Source: Chryseobacterium sediminis
Lineage (GTDB): Bacteria > Bacteroidota > Bacteroidia > Flavobacteriales > Weeksellaceae
DNA: 64,000 nucleotides
Direction: 5' to 3'
NCBI RefSeq assembly: GCF_008386505.1
Contig: NZ_VUNZ01000005.1
Coordinates: 1-64,000, forward strand
Shown here: positions 1 to 7,401 of the stretch, in pieces
Layout: each line of letters starts with the position of its first letter
Numbering within the stretch: position 1 is the stretch's first letter
Position numbers and translations under genes: made by a program
The notes under the pieces: generated by a model
What the model saw: the letters and a program-made list of their open reading frames with translations, nothing else
Told to the model about the DNA's origin: nothing
Databases searched by the model: none

Positions 1-33
1 GTAGGCCGCCGCCAGTTTTTATTTTATTTTTAA

Positions 34-67
34 AAAATCCTTTATCTTATGATAAAGGATTTTTTTT
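34..67 (+). terminator. Intrinsic terminator of an upstream gene outside the window
   Basis: A 12-13 bp perfect stem (arms 34-46 and 51-63) with loop TTAT runs into a T tract. No gene lies between position 1 and the hairpin, so it should end a + strand gene or RNA that starts before the window. Confidence 0.75.
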
Positions 68-235
68 GTTGTATACCCCAGGCCAGACAATTTCAAAGCG
101 GGTACCCCCCCAATATAAGCAATGAGTAATCAGTATGATTCATTGTTTCTGATATCATCCGGTACAGAGATGGCTGATCCATTATCATTCATCGTTCATA
201 ACTTATCATTTATCATTGATGATGACATCCCCAGC

Positions 236-329
236 TGTCACTCCGAAGGAGTCTCAACGACCTATTTTACATTATTCTATTACAAATTATAATCCCCAAT
301 AAATAAGCTTAGATTCCTATGGAATGACA
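236..329. repeat. REP-like imperfect inverted repeat
   Basis: Left arm TGTCACTCCGAAGGAGTCT (236-254) and right arm AGATTCCTATGGAATGACA (311-329) are reverse complements with four mismatches over 19 bases. Each arm is itself near-palindromic (TCC-N3-GGA), which gives nested hairpins. The 56-base centre is AT-rich. This resembles short palindromic repeats scattered between genes in flavobacterial genomes. That family link is from memory; only the symmetry is seen here. Confidence 0.5.
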
Positions 330-446
330 CAATTGAAAAAGAGGATACTTATAACACTATATGAAACTCGTAACCCGTAACAAGAACCTCGTAACCCGGA
401 TTCCGAAACTCATCATTCATAACTTATAATTCATAATTAGCTTCCT

Positions 447-563
447 AGCCCTGATAGTAATGGTTACCCCGCAGTAAGGGGTTTGGAGAGTAAGTGGGTT
501 TGAGCGTGGGAGAGTCCAGGCATGAGGAGTATAAATGGATAGCAGGATGAAGCTCCTGTTTTT
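447..563 (+). repeat. Structured intergenic element ending in a terminator-like hairpin
   Basis: From AGCCCTGATAG to AGCTCCTG the segment is unusually G-rich for this genome. It contains hairpin ACCCC/GGGGT (466-470 and 478-482) and a final hairpin CAGGA/TCCTG (543-547 and 554-558) followed by TTTTT. Similar 'GCCCTGAT...GGATAGC...AGCTCCTG' blocks are, from memory, recurrent between genes in Bacteroidota. It could be a repeat or a small RNA, and no coding frame is convincing. Confidence 0.4.
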
Positions 564-714
564 AATTGCTAATGTCTTTACTTTAATATCAGATATCACT
601 ATGATTTGTCATACATTATTTTTAAGCCCATGAACAGCTTATCTTCTATGAAATCTATTCGGCTATAAAAATAGTATAAGAGAGGCTAGAATCTGTCTTA
701 TTGTAACCATAAAC

Positions 715-746
715 AAACAAAAAACCGCTTCAACTAAGAAACGGTT
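715..746 (-). terminator. Terminator of the 53-aa leader peptide gene
   Basis: On the - strand AACCGTTTC and GAAGCGGTT form a 9 bp stem (one G-U pair) around the loop TTAGTT, followed by TTTTTTG. It lies 28 bases past the stop codon at 775. Confidence 0.75.
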
Positions 747-774
747 CCCATTTTATGACATTTTGATTTCAATC

Positions 775-936
775 TTACATATCACTGTTCGTATCCGGAC
801 ATTTGAAATCGTCACTGCAGGTAGCGCAAACAATTACTCCGCTGCAATAATACATACAGAAATCTGTTTCAGGAAGAGTAGCACCTCCGGAAATGTGTTT
901 TAATTGGCCTTTTTGTAGTTTTTTTAGATTTTTCAT
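775..936 (-). CDS. Cys-rich peptide with double-glycine leader (bacteriocin-like), 53 aa
   Basis: This 53-residue gene starts MKNLKKLQKGQLKHISGG, a double-glycine leader like those of Chryseobacterium 'bacteriocin-like' peptides, with predicted cleavage after Gly18. The 35-residue core has five cysteines (residues 27, 31, 37, 40, 46), an odd number, so one may be free or intermolecular. The leader class is normally removed and the core exported by a peptidase-containing ABC transporter, and none lies in this window. A terminator follows. A similar leader peptide is encoded divergently at 1164. Unlike the other three copies in the window, this one lacks the CCGAAAAGC-N5-GAGTAGG leader element. 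Function is unknown; antimicrobial, signalling or metal-binding roles are all possible. Confidence 0.72.
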   Translation of the reverse strand: MKNLKKLQKGQLKHISGGATLPETDFCMYYCSGVIVCATCSDDFKCPDTNSDM

Positions 937-1110
937 ATTGTTTTAATTAAAAATTTGTATGTAAAGTAAAAATAGTTAAAATATTTTTAATTAAACGAGT
1001 TGTGGCATGTAAAAATATAAAGTTTAATAAAATTATTGTCTATTGAATGAGTTATAGACTCTATTTGGTTTAAATATTTGATTATTAATGAAATAAATAT
1101 TATTTTTAAA

Positions 1111-1145
1111 CAAGCGTTATCCGAAAAGCTTGTAGAGTAGGAAAT
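1111..1145 (+). promoter_or_regulatory. Conserved 5'UTR element, copy 1 (candidate pseudoknot)
   Basis: CCGAAAAGC (1121-1129), five bases, then GAGTAGG (1135-1141), 22 bases before the start codon at 1164. Helix 1 pairs 1111-1115 with 1128-1132 (5 bp); helix 2 pairs 1120-1122 with 1140-1142 (TCC/GGA). The same element occurs at 23510 and 23871 with matching spacing and compensatory changes in both helices. Confidence 0.6.
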
Positions 1146-1163
1146 ACCAAAAATCAAAAAACT

Positions 1164-1436
1164 ATGAAAAATCTAAAAAAACTTTCAAGAGAAGACAAGA
1201 AAAGTATTGTTGCTGGAATAGACTTTCCGGCATATTGTTTTGAGGGTGGAGGACCTGGAGAAGGAGGTTGTTCTGCGGGAGAAATCTGTTCAGGTGGAAA
1301 ATGTGTGCCTTACGGAGGAAATTCGGGAGGAGGAGGAAACCCTGGCGGTGGGGGTGATTCTTATACCTGTATCTGTCCCTGGGGAACTTTTACACAACCA
1401 ACTCCGTGTCCGGAATTTTATTGTATAACAGGATAG
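1164..1436 (+). CDS. Gly- and Cys-rich leader peptide (bacteriocin-like), 90 aa
   Basis: The N-terminus MKNLKKLSREDKKSIVAG matches the leader of the other three small peptides here, but the cleavage site would be Ala-Gly rather than Gly-Gly. The mature part has eight cysteines (25, 36, 42, 47, 69, 71, 82, 87) in two clusters separated by a Gly/Asn linker (residues 51-65). This suggests two disulfide-bonded or metal-binding knots joined by a flexible arm. No known domain is recognisable. The conserved CCGAAAAGC-N5-GAGTAGG element sits in its 5'UTR and a strong terminator follows at 1487. Export by a leader-cleaving ABC transporter is inferred. The start is fixed by the leader match. Confidence 0.75.
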   Translation: MKNLKKLSREDKKSIVAGIDFPAYCFEGGGPGEGGCSAGEICSGGKCVPYGGNSGGGGNPGGGGDSYTCICPWGTFTQPTPCPEFYCITG

Positions 1437-1486
1437 AAAGAAAATTTAATCTGACTGCTATTAATTTAGTAATAAGGAATAATAAG

Positions 1487-1522
1487 AACAGCTGCCCCGA
1501 AAGAGACAGCTGTTTTTCTTTT
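1487..1522 (+). terminator. Terminator after the 90-aa leader peptide
   Basis: AACAGCTG (1487-1494) pairs with CAGCTGTT (1507-1514), followed by a T-rich tract. The oxygenase gene on the other strand ends at 1525, so the hairpin separates two convergent genes. Confidence 0.75.
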
Positions 1523-1524
1523 TT

Positions 1525-2475
1525 TTATTTTTTAATCAATCCCAATTCGATTAATCGCTCATGCAGGAATTCTCCGGCGGTTGTATCTTCGTATAGTTTT
1601 GGATTGTTTTCGTCTACACAATTCTCAAGTGCATTTAAAGACATTGCACTGACAGGATGCATAAAGAAAGGAATTGAGTATCTTGAAGTACTCCACAACT
1701 CTCTTGGCGGGTTTACCACTCTGTGGATAGTAGATTTCAATTTGTTGTTAGTATGTCTTGAAAGCATATCTCCAACATTGATCATCAGTTCATCCGGTTC
1801 TGCAATGGCATCAATCCATTCTCCATTATGGTTCTGAACCTGAAGACCTTTCCCCTGCGCACCCATTAAAAGGGTAATAAGGTTAATATCACCATGAGCA
1901 GCAGCTCTTACAGCATCATCCGGTTCTTCAGTAATTGGCGGATAATGAATAGGTCTTAAAATAGAATTTCCTTCAGCGATTTTGTCATCAAAATAAAATT
2001 CATTTAAACCAAGGTGTAATGCTAAAGCTCTTAGTACATACTGTCCTGTTTTCTCAAGCATCTGGAATGCTTCTTTACCCACTTCGTTGAATTTTGGAAG
2101 TTCATCAACGATTACATTGTCCGGATACTCAGTTTTGTATTTTGAATCATCAGACAAATATTGTCCAAAATGCCAAAATTCTTTTAAGTCTCCTTTTTTG
2201 AAACCTTTTGCAGTTTCTTTACCGAATCCTACATAACCTCTCTGGCCGCCAATACCTGGAATCTCATACTTTTGTTTCGTTTCCACTGGCTGTTCAAAAA
2301 AGTTTTTTACCTCTCCATACAAATCATCCACTAGGTTGTCATCAAGAAAATGGCCTTTTAAGGCTACAAAACCAATTTCTTCATAAGCTTTTCCGATTTC
2401 ATTTACAAATTTCTGTTTGCGTTCCGGGTTGTCCGAAAGGAAATCACGCAGGTCTACACTAGGTATTTTATCCAT
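1525..2475 (-). CDS. 2-oxoglutarate/Fe(II)-dependent oxygenase, isopenicillin N synthase-like
   Basis: A 316-residue soluble enzyme of the isopenicillin N synthase/2OG dioxygenase superfamily. An N-terminal DIOX_N-type region (about 1-120, with GYVGFGKE) precedes the double-stranded beta-helix. The Fe(II) triad is visible as His194-x-Asp196 (AAAHGD) and His251 (STIHRV), and the 2-oxoglutarate-binding Arg265-x-Ser267 (RYS) is intact. Members oxidise small molecules such as amino acids or siderophore and antibiotic precursors. The substrate cannot be read from the sequence. It is transcribed alone, divergent from menD, with a -7 box TAATTTTG at 2496-2503 and an 18-bp palindrome between the two promoters. 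Confidence 0.88.
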   Translation of the reverse strand: MDKIPSVDLRDFLSDNPERKQKFVNEIGKAYEEIGFVALKGHFLDDNLVDDLYGEVKNFFEQPVETKQKYEIPGIGGQRGYVGFGKETAKGFKKGDLKEFWHFGQYLSDDSKYKTEYPDNVIVDELPKFNEVGKEAFQMLEKTGQYVLRALALHLGLNEFYFDDKIAEGNSILRPIHYPPITEEPDDAVRAAAHGDINLITLLMGAQGKGLQVQNHNGEWIDAIAEPDELMINVGDMLSRHTNNKLKSTIHRVVNPPRELWSTSRYSIPFFMHPVSAMSLNALENCVDENNPKLYEDTTAGEFLHERLIELGLIKK

Positions 2476-2495
2476 TTTTAGAAATTTACGAATAG

Positions 2496-2503
2496 CAAAA
2501 TTA
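2496..2503 (-). promoter_or_regulatory. -7 promoter box of the 2OG oxygenase
   Basis: TAATTTTG on the - strand matches the Bacteroidota -7 consensus TAnnTTTG and ends 20 bases before the start codon. Confidence 0.55.
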
Positions 2504-2519
2504 CATTTTTTTTAAATTA

Positions 2520-2537
2520 AATGATTTTAAAATCATT
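2520..2537. promoter_or_regulatory. Perfect 18-bp palindrome in the divergent oxygenase/menD promoter region
   Basis: AATGATTTTAAAATCATT is an exact palindrome lying between the two divergent -7 boxes and overlapping the expected -33 position of menD. It is a candidate operator for a dimeric regulator; the AT-rich composition makes chance occurrence possible. Confidence 0.4.
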
Positions 2538-2547
2538 ATTTATAAGT

Positions 2548-2555
2548 TAAATTTG
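2548..2555 (+). promoter_or_regulatory. -7 promoter box of menD
   Basis: TAAATTTG ends only four bases before the menD ATG at 2560, so the transcript would begin at or very near the start codon (leaderless or nearly so). pabB shows the same arrangement. Confidence 0.5.
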
Positions 2556-2559
2556 CTGT

Positions 2560-4230
2560 ATGAAAAAATATTCTTCTAAGAGAAGTATCCAAATACTTGC
2601 ACATCTTCTTCAACAGTACGGAATTGCTGATATCGTAATTTCTCCGGGGTCAAGAAATGCTCCTTTGGCCATTCATTTTTCAGAGGTAGATAGTTTTAAC
2701 TGTTACAGTATTGTAGACGAAAGAAGTGCTGCTTTTGTGGCAATGGGGATGGCGAAAAGCGAAAAGAAACCGGTAGCAATTACCTGTACCAGCGGATCTG
2801 CTGTCGTAAACTACTATCCTGCTGTTACTGAAGCTTTTTATCAGAATATTCCACTTTTGGTGCTTACTGCTGACCGACCAACCGATTATGTTGATCTGTT
2901 TGATGGGCAGACGATAAGACAGAAGGATGTTTTTCATCAGCATTCCTATGGTGACTTCCAGCTTTTGGAAGACAGTAAGGAACATGCAGAAGATATTAAT
3001 TTTGATATCATTAAAAAAGCTATCGAACTTTGCTTTGAAAAGCAGGGTCCGGTACATATTAATATTCCTTTGGAAGAGCCTTTGTATGAACTGGTTTCAG
3101 AGCTTCCAACTTTTCCTACCGTGGAAAAGACAATTAAGCATAAAGAATATGAAATTCCTTCAAATCTGATTGCTGAATGGCATACCTCACAAAGAATTAT
3201 GCTGTTGGTAGGAACAAGAGATTATAGCCCTGAGTTGGAAAATCAATTGACGCAATTGGTGAAAAACCATTCTGTTATTGTTTTGAGTGAAGCCAATTCT
3301 AACCTGCATCATGAGAAGTTTTTTAAACATATAGACCGTTATATCTTTAATTTTACTGAAGAGGATTACAAAACTTATGCTCCTGACCTATTGATTACAG
3401 TCGGGCAGAACGTAGTTTCCAAAAAAGTAAAACAGTTCCTGAGAAGTGCCCGTCCTAAACAGCACTGGCACCTGGATGAAGTATGGCAGCCTGATACATA
3501 TTTCTCACTGACAGAAAAAATTGAAGTTAAGCCTGAAGTTTTCTTCTCAAAACTATTGAAATTTATCAATCTGGAGCCTAGACCTTATTTTAATCTTTGG
3601 GACGTTTTAAGAGATAAAAAAGATGCTAAACACGAGCAGTTTTTGAATACGATAGATTTCTCAGATTTTTATTTCTTCAATAAAGCTTCACAGACGATTC
3701 CTGAAAATTATAACATCCATTTCAGTAATTCCTCAGGGATAAGATATGCACAGCTGTTTGATTTTGGAAAAAGAAAAATGTACTGTAACAGAGGAACCAG
3801 CGGTATTGACGGATCTACTTCTACTGCAATGGGGTTTGCTATTAAAAATGAAAATCCTACTTTGTTGATTACAGGGGATTTAAGTTTCTTTTATGATATT
3901 AATGGACTTTGGAATCAATATATTCCGCCGTTTGTAAGAATTATGATTTTCAATAACGGGGAAGGAAATATATTTAAAATCATTCCGGGACCTGGAAATG
4001 CCAACCCGAATACATTAGACGAGTTTATTGCCACAAAACACCGTAAAAATGCAGAATCTCTTGCCAAGCACTTTGGGTTCTCCTACATAAGAGTAGAGGA
4101 TGAAATTACGCTTGACAGAGTTCTGGAGAATTTCTTCAAACCTGATGCACAGCCAAAAATCCTGGAAGTAAATACTCACGGGAAGAATAGCGCAGATGTA
4201 CTGAAGTCGTACTTTGAATTTATGAAATAA
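2560..4230 (+). CDS. menD: 2-succinyl-5-enolpyruvyl-6-hydroxy-3-cyclohexene-1-carboxylate synthase
   Basis: MenD (556 aa) is the thiamine-diphosphate enzyme that joins 2-oxoglutarate, after decarboxylation, to isochorismate in menaquinone synthesis. N-terminal MenD motifs are clear: SPGSRNAPL (about 29-37) and the activating glutamate in VDERSAAF (about 53). The ThDP/Mg site is seen as the C-terminal GDLSFFYDINGLWN. Length equals the family norm. Menaquinone is the usual respiratory quinone of flavobacteria. No other men gene is adjacent: downstream are pabC-pabB on the opposite strand, whose stop lies only two bases away. Those genes share the precursor chorismate with this pathway. Confidence 0.96.
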   Translation: MKKYSSKRSIQILAHLLQQYGIADIVISPGSRNAPLAIHFSEVDSFNCYSIVDERSAAFVAMGMAKSEKKPVAITCTSGSAVVNYYPAVTEAFYQNIPLLVLTADRPTDYVDLFDGQTIRQKDVFHQHSYGDFQLLEDSKEHAEDINFDIIKKAIELCFEKQGPVHINIPLEEPLYELVSELPTFPTVEKTIKHKEYEIPSNLIAEWHTSQRIMLLVGTRDYSPELENQLTQLVKNHSVIVLSEANSNLHHEKFFKHIDRYIFNFTEEDYKTYAPDLLITVGQNVVSKKVKQFLRSARPKQHWHLDEVWQPDTYFSLTEKIEVKPEVFFSKLLKFINLEPRPYFNLWDVLRDKKDAKHEQFLNTIDFSDFYFFNKASQTIPENYNIHFSNSSGIRYAQLFDFGKRKMYCNRGTSGIDGSTSTAMGFAIKNENPTLLITGDLSFFYDINGLWNQYIPPFVRIMIFNNGEGNIFKIIPGPGNANPNTLDEFIATKHRKNAESLAKHFGFSYIRVEDEITLDRVLENFFKPDAQPKILEVNTHGKNSADVLKSYFEFMK

Positions 4231-4232
4231 TC

Positions 4233-4859
4233 TTAAAGATCAAGATATTCTTCATTCCCAGGCAGATTGATAATTCTGTCTATAGGATAGATGAACATAT
4301 CATCAAAATCATTTAAGGCATTAATGATCTGGAAATGGGTGAATTGCTTTATATTTTGTAAAGTGATCTCCGTTTCTTTGATCTTTTTATGCTTTAAAAG
4401 ATGTTGTCTTTGTACTCCGTTTAGCAGATAGGTAGCAGGTGTAAACCAGTCTTTCCCTTTTAAAAATAAAAGATTGGAAAAAGAGGTATCGGTGATATGA
4501 TTATTTTTAACGATGATAATTTCTTCTGTTTTGGATTTCATCTTCATTTTATCCAACTCTTTACGGTCTTCAAACTTGAATGAATAATCAAAACTGTTGT
4601 TCTCTACCAGCTTGAAATCATGAATTTCAGGGATAGCATAAGGAATCATCTGTGTTCTCAATCTTTTATCGAGATCATATGAAATTCTTAATTTGAAAAG
4701 GCCATCCTCATCATGCTGCAGATTTTTATAAATCTTGGCCAGATCAATGGAGTCTTCTTTCCCGAAATGAGAAAAAGTTTGATTGACACGTTTCTGGTGT
4801 AGATCCAATAGAAAAACCTCCTGATCTTCTACTTTAATGCTTTCAATGAATTGGGACAT
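4233..4859 (-). CDS. pabC: Aminotransferase class IV, probable 4-amino-4-deoxychorismate lyase
   Basis: A 208-residue class-IV PLP enzyme, shorter than E. coli PabC (269 aa) but with the class pattern: N-terminal HQKRVNQTF and RISYD, a central Lys-rich strand where the PLP lysine is expected, and 'NNHITDTSFSNLLF' followed by 'NGVQRQHLL', typical of the cofactor-phosphate region. It overlaps the 3' end of pabB by 17 bases, so the two are translated as a pair. The likely reaction is release of pyruvate from aminodeoxychorismate to give p-aminobenzoate for folate. The assignment leans on the partner gene, since class IV also includes branched-chain and D-amino acid transaminases. Confidence 0.83.
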   Translation of the reverse strand: MSQFIESIKVEDQEVFLLDLHQKRVNQTFSHFGKEDSIDLAKIYKNLQHDEDGLFKLRISYDLDKRLRTQMIPYAIPEIHDFKLVENNSFDYSFKFEDRKELDKMKMKSKTEEIIIVKNNHITDTSFSNLLFLKGKDWFTPATYLLNGVQRQHLLKHKKIKETEITLQNIKQFTHFQIINALNDFDDMFIYPIDRIINLPGNEEYLDL

Positions 4860-5820
4860 AGATTTTATTTTTCATTTCCTGATATTCGTCTTCTAATTTA
4901 CTCATGTGCGTTATACCGCCTCCGCTTTTGAAATAAAGTTGATTTCCTTCTTTTTCTATAAAGCGGATCATCACACAGCTATCAACATTCTGGCCGTCAA
5001 ACCAGCCGCAAACGCCCGTGTAATATCCTCTTTCATACCCTTCTGCATCCAGAATTATTTCCAGTGTTTTAGGCTTGGGGGCTCCTAAAATAGAGCCTGC
5101 AGGAAGAAGCTTCTGCATAATACTTCCTACTTTTCCGTCAAATTCAGGTTTTATCATTCCTGAAATTTCAGAACTCATTGCATACAGATCCTTTTGCTGG
5201 GTTTTGATGAAATCAATATGCTGGAACTGGTCCACTTTTACATCATCGGCCACCATGCTCAGATCATTCCGGAGCAGATCTACTACTGTATAATGTTCTG
5301 CTTTTTCTTTTTTATCATTCTTCAGTATTTCAGCCGCATTTTCAATAGAGGCATCTATAGTGCCTTTCATGGGATAGGTTAAAATTTTACCGTTAATGAT
5401 CTTTACAAAAGTTTCAGGAGAAAAAAATACAAAAAAATCTTTATAAAAAACTTTATACTTCGCATTTGAATGATAAAAAATTTCTTCTAAGGTTAAATTT
5501 GTCTCTATCTTCGTTTTTCTAGTATAGTTTACTAAATAAGAGTTTCCTAAACGAATATTTTTCTGAACTTTGTCAAAGCCGATTTTAAAACTTTCCAATG
5601 TTTCCGGAAAGGATTTCCAGATTACTTTTTTATCTAGTGCGTGTGTTTCTTTTGTGTTTGAAAACTCTTGAAAATCAATAATTAAACCTGATTTTTCAAT
5701 TTCATTTTCCTGGTATATTTCGACATTCTCCGATAGAAAGTCGATTACGAAAAAATAGGGAACCTTCTGAAGAGAAAGCTCGTCCATTTCCATAAATTTT
5801 TGATGATTCACTGAAAACAT
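4843..5820 (-). CDS. pabB: Aminodeoxychorismate synthase component I
   Basis: A chorismate-binding enzyme of 325 aa that aminates chorismate to 4-amino-4-deoxychorismate. The catalytic domain shows YPMKGTID with the Lys characteristic of PabB-type rather than TrpE-type enzymes, DLLRNDLSMVA, LLPAGSILGAPKPKT and the C-terminal GGGITHMSKLEDEYQE. It is about 120 residues shorter than E. coli PabB because the N-terminal regulatory half is reduced, common in Bacteroidota. The glutaminase partner PabA is not nearby. Its -7 box TATTTTTG (5825-5832) lies four bases before the ATG. Confidence 0.92.
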   Translation of the reverse strand: MFSVNHQKFMEMDELSLQKVPYFFVIDFLSENVEIYQENEIEKSGLIIDFQEFSNTKETHALDKKVIWKSFPETLESFKIGFDKVQKNIRLGNSYLVNYTRKTKIETNLTLEEIFYHSNAKYKVFYKDFFVFFSPETFVKIINGKILTYPMKGTIDASIENAAEILKNDKKEKAEHYTVVDLLRNDLSMVADDVKVDQFQHIDFIKTQQKDLYAMSSEISGMIKPEFDGKVGSIMQKLLPAGSILGAPKPKTLEIILDAEGYERGYYTGVCGWFDGQNVDSCVMIRFIEKEGNQLYFKSGGGITHMSKLEDEYQEMKNKIYVPIH

Positions 5821-5824
5821 TCTG

Positions 5825-5832
5825 CAAAAATA
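5825..5832 (-). promoter_or_regulatory. -7 promoter box of pabB-pabC
   Basis: TATTTTTG on the - strand, four bases from the pabB ATG; this predicts a leaderless or almost leaderless mRNA, as for menD. Confidence 0.5.
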
Positions 5833-5844
5833 ATTATTGATGTT

Positions 5845-5852
5845 TACTTTTG
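5845..5852 (+). promoter_or_regulatory. -7 promoter box of the membrane protein at 5865
   Basis: TACTTTTG fits TAnnTTTG. It argues that the in-frame ATG at 5850 lies upstream of the transcript start, and that translation begins at 5865 or 5868. Confidence 0.4.
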
Positions 5853-5864
5853 CATAAATTTTTT

Positions 5865-6590
5865 ATGATGCAGAACAAATATCCTCAGAAACCGGGACTA
5901 GATTTTATATTGAAGCAGGCTTTTTTTTATTGGAATAAAACACTGGTTTTTCAGTTGATGTTTTCCATCATCTTTTTTGCAATACTGCTTACTGCTGTTA
6001 TGCTTTTTGGAACGAAATATGAAGTTTTCTCTTACAATAAAGAATTGGAGGAAGCCTTTTTGCAAGGCACAAAAGTATATCTGAAAAAAATGGAAGCAAT
6101 AACCGCTACCGAAAATTACCAGATGTTTACACTGGCGATTTGGGGAACTACAGCATTTTTATATCCATTGAATCTGGGGATGTTCCAAATCTTCAGGAAA
6201 ATTGACCTTAAAGAGAATATTGTGATCGGGGATCTGTTTGCAGGATACAACGGGCTCAACTTTTTTAAGTATGTAGGGTATTTTCTTTTCTGGTTCTTTA
6301 TTTACAAATTTACGATTCCTACGATAGTACTGGCGGTGCTTTGGGTTGCAGTGACGTTATTTATAGCGCCACTTATGTTTTTTACAGATAAAAGGATATT
6401 CGAGGCTATTTCTCTGAACTTTAAAGCCCTTAAAATGTATTTTGTGGAAATAATGGTTTGTGTAATTGTTGCTTTTCTTTTTAAGTATTTAGGTTTTGCT
6501 CTGTTTTTGATAGGAGGGCTTTTCACATTTCCTTTTTGGAATGCTATGATTTATTCACTTTATAAAACTGTTTTTTCTGAGAAAAGTTAA
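5865..6590 (+). CDS. Multi-pass membrane protein of unknown function
   Basis: About 241 aa with roughly six hydrophobic segments (near residues 24-46, 80-105, 125-165 and 185-230 after a short polar N-terminus). No family is recognised with confidence. It resembles in layout the next gene at 6663 and the protein at 48200, all six-helix proteins with a cytosolic start. An in-frame ATG at 5850 would add five residues, but it overlaps the -7 box, so 5865 is preferred. It may form a transcription unit with the downstream membrane proteins, although a 72-base gap follows. Confidence 0.6.
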   Translation: MMQNKYPQKPGLDFILKQAFFYWNKTLVFQLMFSIIFFAILLTAVMLFGTKYEVFSYNKELEEAFLQGTKVYLKKMEAITATENYQMFTLAIWGTTAFLYPLNLGMFQIFRKIDLKENIVIGDLFAGYNGLNFFKYVGYFLFWFFIYKFTIPTIVLAVLWVAVTLFIAPLMFFTDKRIFEAISLNFKALKMYFVEIMVCVIVAFLFKYLGFALFLIGGLFTFPFWNAMIYSLYKTVFSEKS

Positions 6591-6662
6591 AATTCATTCG
6601 TGTTTAATGTGATTTTTTGCTAAAAAAAACTAATTTTGGTAAAATCATTAAATATTTAAACT

Positions 6663-7391
6663 ATGTCTGAATTTAACGAATTTGATCAGCAAGGCTCTGT
6701 ACCTAACAGAGATACGGGGTCGATTATTTCTCATGCCTTTGAAATGTATAAAGGTGTTTTCGGTTACGGAATCGTAGCAATGATTATTTATCTGGTTGGA
6801 GGGTCTGTTATTCAGATGCTTACCGGATTTGACTCTGCTTCCATCGTAGAAGATATGAAATCTTCAGGAGGTGACTACAATTATTGGAGCGCTCCGGGAC
6901 TTCCTTTGTATATGGGGGCATCCAGTCTTTTCGGTATCTTATTATCTCCTTTGTATGTAGGATTGATCTACATGGTAAATAAATATAATACCAAAAGCCC
7001 TATTGAGTTTTCTGATCTATTCATCGGGTACCGTCAGAATTTTGTAAACATATTGATCTATAGTCTTCTATCGGGGATTATTTCTTCAATTGCTCTTGCA
7101 TTATGTGTACTGCCGATTATTTTTGTATATCCATTCCTTTTATTAGGGTATCCTATTCTGTTATTTGAAAATGCTTCAGCTACAGATGCTTTAGGGAAAT
7201 CTTTCAATATTGCTAAAGAAAACTATGGAATTTTCTTACTAACCGGATTCTTAGGATTCCTGATTTCTATTGCAGGGGTTATTCTTTGCGGAATCGGGGT
7301 TATTTTAACCGCTCCGTTTATTATGATTGTAATGTACTCTACTTATTGTGCTTTCTTAGGAAAACCAAGACAAATTATGTATAGTAAATAA
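6663..7391 (+). CDS. Multi-pass membrane protein (DUF4013/DUF975-like layout)
   Basis: 242 aa: a polar N-terminus of about 30 residues, then about six transmembrane stretches, ending FLGKPRQIMYSK. The motif 'DALGKSFNIAKENYGIFLLTGFL' (about 176-198) is the pattern seen in six-helix proteins of the DUF975/DUF4013 kind, in which an amphipathic helix repeats before the last helix pair. Such proteins are of unknown function. It is followed after 10 bases by the AI-2E-type transporter, so the two are likely co-transcribed. The protein at 48200 has the same arrangement. Confidence 0.6.
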   Translation: MSEFNEFDQQGSVPNRDTGSIISHAFEMYKGVFGYGIVAMIIYLVGGSVIQMLTGFDSASIVEDMKSSGGDYNYWSAPGLPLYMGASSLFGILLSPLYVGLIYMVNKYNTKSPIEFSDLFIGYRQNFVNILIYSLLSGIISSIALALCVLPIIFVYPFLLLGYPILLFENASATDALGKSFNIAKENYGIFLLTGFLGFLISIAGVILCGIGVILTAPFIMIVMYSTYCAFLGKPRQIMYSK

Positions 7392-7401
7392 TATAAAATA
7401 C

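Larger units (their letters stand above)
1..774. other. Gene-poor intergenic region rich in repeats
   Basis: I see no credible protein gene in these 774 bases. The stretch holds the terminator at 34-67, AT-rich near-repeats of the type CATAACTTAT at 198-218 and 417-440, an imperfect inverted repeat at 236-329, direct repeats of CTCGTAACCC around 367-400, and a segment with two hairpins at 447-563. Positions 564-714 hold nothing I can identify. A 60-codon open frame on the - strand (417-599) is low complexity with no family resemblance and is not called. Confidence 0.6.

Noticed and set aside
417..599. 60-codon open frame on the - strand
   Set aside because: Low complexity, overlaps the structured block at 447-563, and shows no start signals or family likeness.
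1406..1837. 143-codon open frame on the + strand
   Set aside because: Antisense shadow of the 2OG oxygenase, whose catalytic residues are intact on the other strand.
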